A program made the position numbers and the translations under genes. A DNA stretch of 64,000 nt from Rodentibacter haemolyticus (GTDB taxonomy: Bacteria > Pseudomonadota > Gammaproteobacteria > Enterobacterales > Pasteurellaceae), in assembly GCF_015356115.1 (NCBI RefSeq), contig NZ_CP063056.1:992001-1056000 (forward strand), given 5' to 3'. The first letter of the stretch is position 1, and each line of letters opens with the position of its first letter. This document shows positions 63,041 to 64,000 of this stretch, in pieces. The notes beneath the pieces were generated by a model. It saw only the letters and a program-made list of their open reading frames with translations. It did no database searches and was not told the origin of the DNA.

Positions 63041-63892
63041 TTAAGCGTTACCGCCGGTGATTTTCGCCACTTCTGCGGCAAAATCTTCTTCCACTTTCTC
63101 AATACCTTCACCCACTTCTAAACGGATGAAGTTCGTTACTTTGGTATTTACCGATTTTAAGTAATCACCAACGGGTACGGAAGGATCCATAACGAATGCT
63201 TGACCGGTTAAAGACACCTCACCGGTGAATTTCTTCATACGACCTTCAACCATTTTCTCTGCGATTTCTTTTGGTTTACCGGAGTTGATTGCAATGTCGA
63301 TTTGAATTTGACGTTCGTGTTCGACAACTTCAGCAGAAACATCTTCCGGATTTACAAATTCCGGTTTAGATGCTGCAACGTGCATTGCGACTTTACGTAA
63401 TTCTTCTTCAGAACCTTCACCCGCTACTAATACACCGATTTTCGCACCGTGTAAGTATTGTGCAAGAACTTGTCCTTCTAAGTAAGCAACACGGCGAATA
63501 GTCATATTTTCACCGATTTTTGCAACCAATGCCGCGCGTTTTTCTTCAAATTGAGCTTGTAATTGTTCGATGGTTGTGCCTTTATTTGCAGCTGCAAAAT
63601 CAGCCACTTCATTTGCTAAACCTAAGAATCCCGCATCTTTTGCTACGAAGTCGGTTTCACAGTTCATTTCCACTAACACGCCGAAACCTGCGCCGACACG
63701 AGCAAGGATCACACCTTCAGCCGCTACGCGACCAGCTTTTTTCGCTGCTTTTGCTTGACCGGATTTACGCATATTGTCGATTGCTAACTCGATATCGCCG
63801 TTAGCTTCAACTAATGCTTTTTTACATTCCATCATACCCGCGCCGGTACGTTCGCGAAGTTCTTTTACTAATGATGCTGTGATTTCAGCCAT
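63041..63892 (-). CDS. tsf: Elongation factor Ts
   Basis: 283 residues from ATG 63892, which follows GAGGA and matches the family N-terminus MAEITASLVKELRERTGAGMMECKKAL. The EF-Tu contact motif NCETDFVAKD is present. It recharges EF-Tu with GTP. rpsB should lie just upstream beyond the window edge; an uptake signal (near 63912) lies in the intergenic part. A longer frame starting at 63979 has no ribosome binding site and is not conserved. Confidence 0.97.
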   Translation of the reverse strand: MAEITASLVKELRERTGAGMMECKKALVEANGDIELAIDNMRKSGQAKAAKKAGRVAAEGVILARVGAGFGVLVEMNCETDFVAKDAGFLGLANEVADFAAANKGTTIEQLQAQFEEKRAALVAKIGENMTIRRVAYLEGQVLAQYLHGAKIGVLVAGEGSEEELRKVAMHVAASKPEFVNPEDVSAEVVEHERQIQIDIAINSGKPKEIAEKMVEGRMKKFTGEVSLTGQAFVMDPSVPVGDYLKSVNTKVTNFIRLEVGEGIEKVEEDFAAEVAKITGGNA

Positions 63893-64000
63893 TTTAAAAA
63901 TCCTCAGTCTTAAAGTGCGGTCATTTTTCACCGACTTTTTAGATAAAATAACAGGGACTAAATATAGCCCCTGTGCCAATTAATCGTTTTGATTAATAAG

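Noticed and set aside
63893..63979. N-terminal extension of EF-Ts
   Set aside because: The family starts at MAEITASL, preceded by GAGGA; the extension has no ribosome binding site.

Overview
The window is a 64-kb piece of a Pasteurellaceae chromosome. The main evidence is dense copies of the Haemophilus-type DNA uptake signal AAGTGCGGT, many as inverted pairs acting as terminators, together with blocks matching Haemophilus influenzae gene order (rep, yceK-like, coaD, waaA, lgtF; fadR/nhaB/dsbB). A hemB gene shows that it can make porphyrin, which argues against H. influenzae itself. A sialidase autotransporter and sialic acid genes suggest a host-associated Pasteurella, Avibacterium, Rodentibacter or related genus; the species cannot be fixed from the sequence.

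Layout. 1-4.8 kb: inner-core LPS genes (lgtF-like, waaA), coaD, a small lipoprotein and rep. 5.0-12.5 kb: outer-membrane sialic acid locus, with a 1538-residue sialidase autotransporter convergent to a nanM-porin transcription unit whose porin is frameshifted; both promoters have a very similar CRP-like site about 71 bp upstream of the predicted start. 12.9-13.3 kb: tRNA-Ser and two tRNA-Arg genes. 13.3-16.1 kb: nadR with a phosphoesterase, then an FMN riboswitch and ribB. 16.2-18.3 kb: a GT25 glycosyltransferase whose start codon is out of frame behind a pentanucleotide repeat (candidate phase-variable gene, OFF), and a decayed IS3-family element. 18.3-25.8 kb: gdhA, hemB, tatABC, psd, an FKBP isomerase and a thiosulfate-uptake pair. 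25.8-26.9 kb: an HNH endonuclease/XRE regulator cassette bounded by a perfect 35-bp inverted repeat that contains the uptake signal. 26.9-39.1 kb: nanQ-like gene, pnp-nlpI-deaD, mltF, bamD, rluD-pgeF, rsmE-yqgE-ruvX. 39.4-48.1 kb: yadGH-type ABC exporter, fadR, nhaB-dsbB, mog-glnB-perM and an SLC13 permease. 48.1-63.9 kb: the conserved pyrH-frr-dxr-uppS-cdsA-rseP-bamA-skp-lpxD-fabZ-lpxA-lpxB-rnhB envelope block, a phosphoethanolamine transferase and tsf.

How parts work together. Sialidase releases sialic acid, the porin may admit it, NanM (periplasm) and the NanQ-like protein (cytoplasm) would speed its interconversion. waaA, lgtF, GT25, the phosphoethanolamine transferase and the lpx genes build and decorate lipooligosaccharide. 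Several short repeat families lie between genes: a ~90-bp palindromic element (three copies plus a degenerate one) and a 100-bp inverted-repeat element (two copies). The best candidate for something undescribed is the HNH/XRE cassette at 25786-26862.
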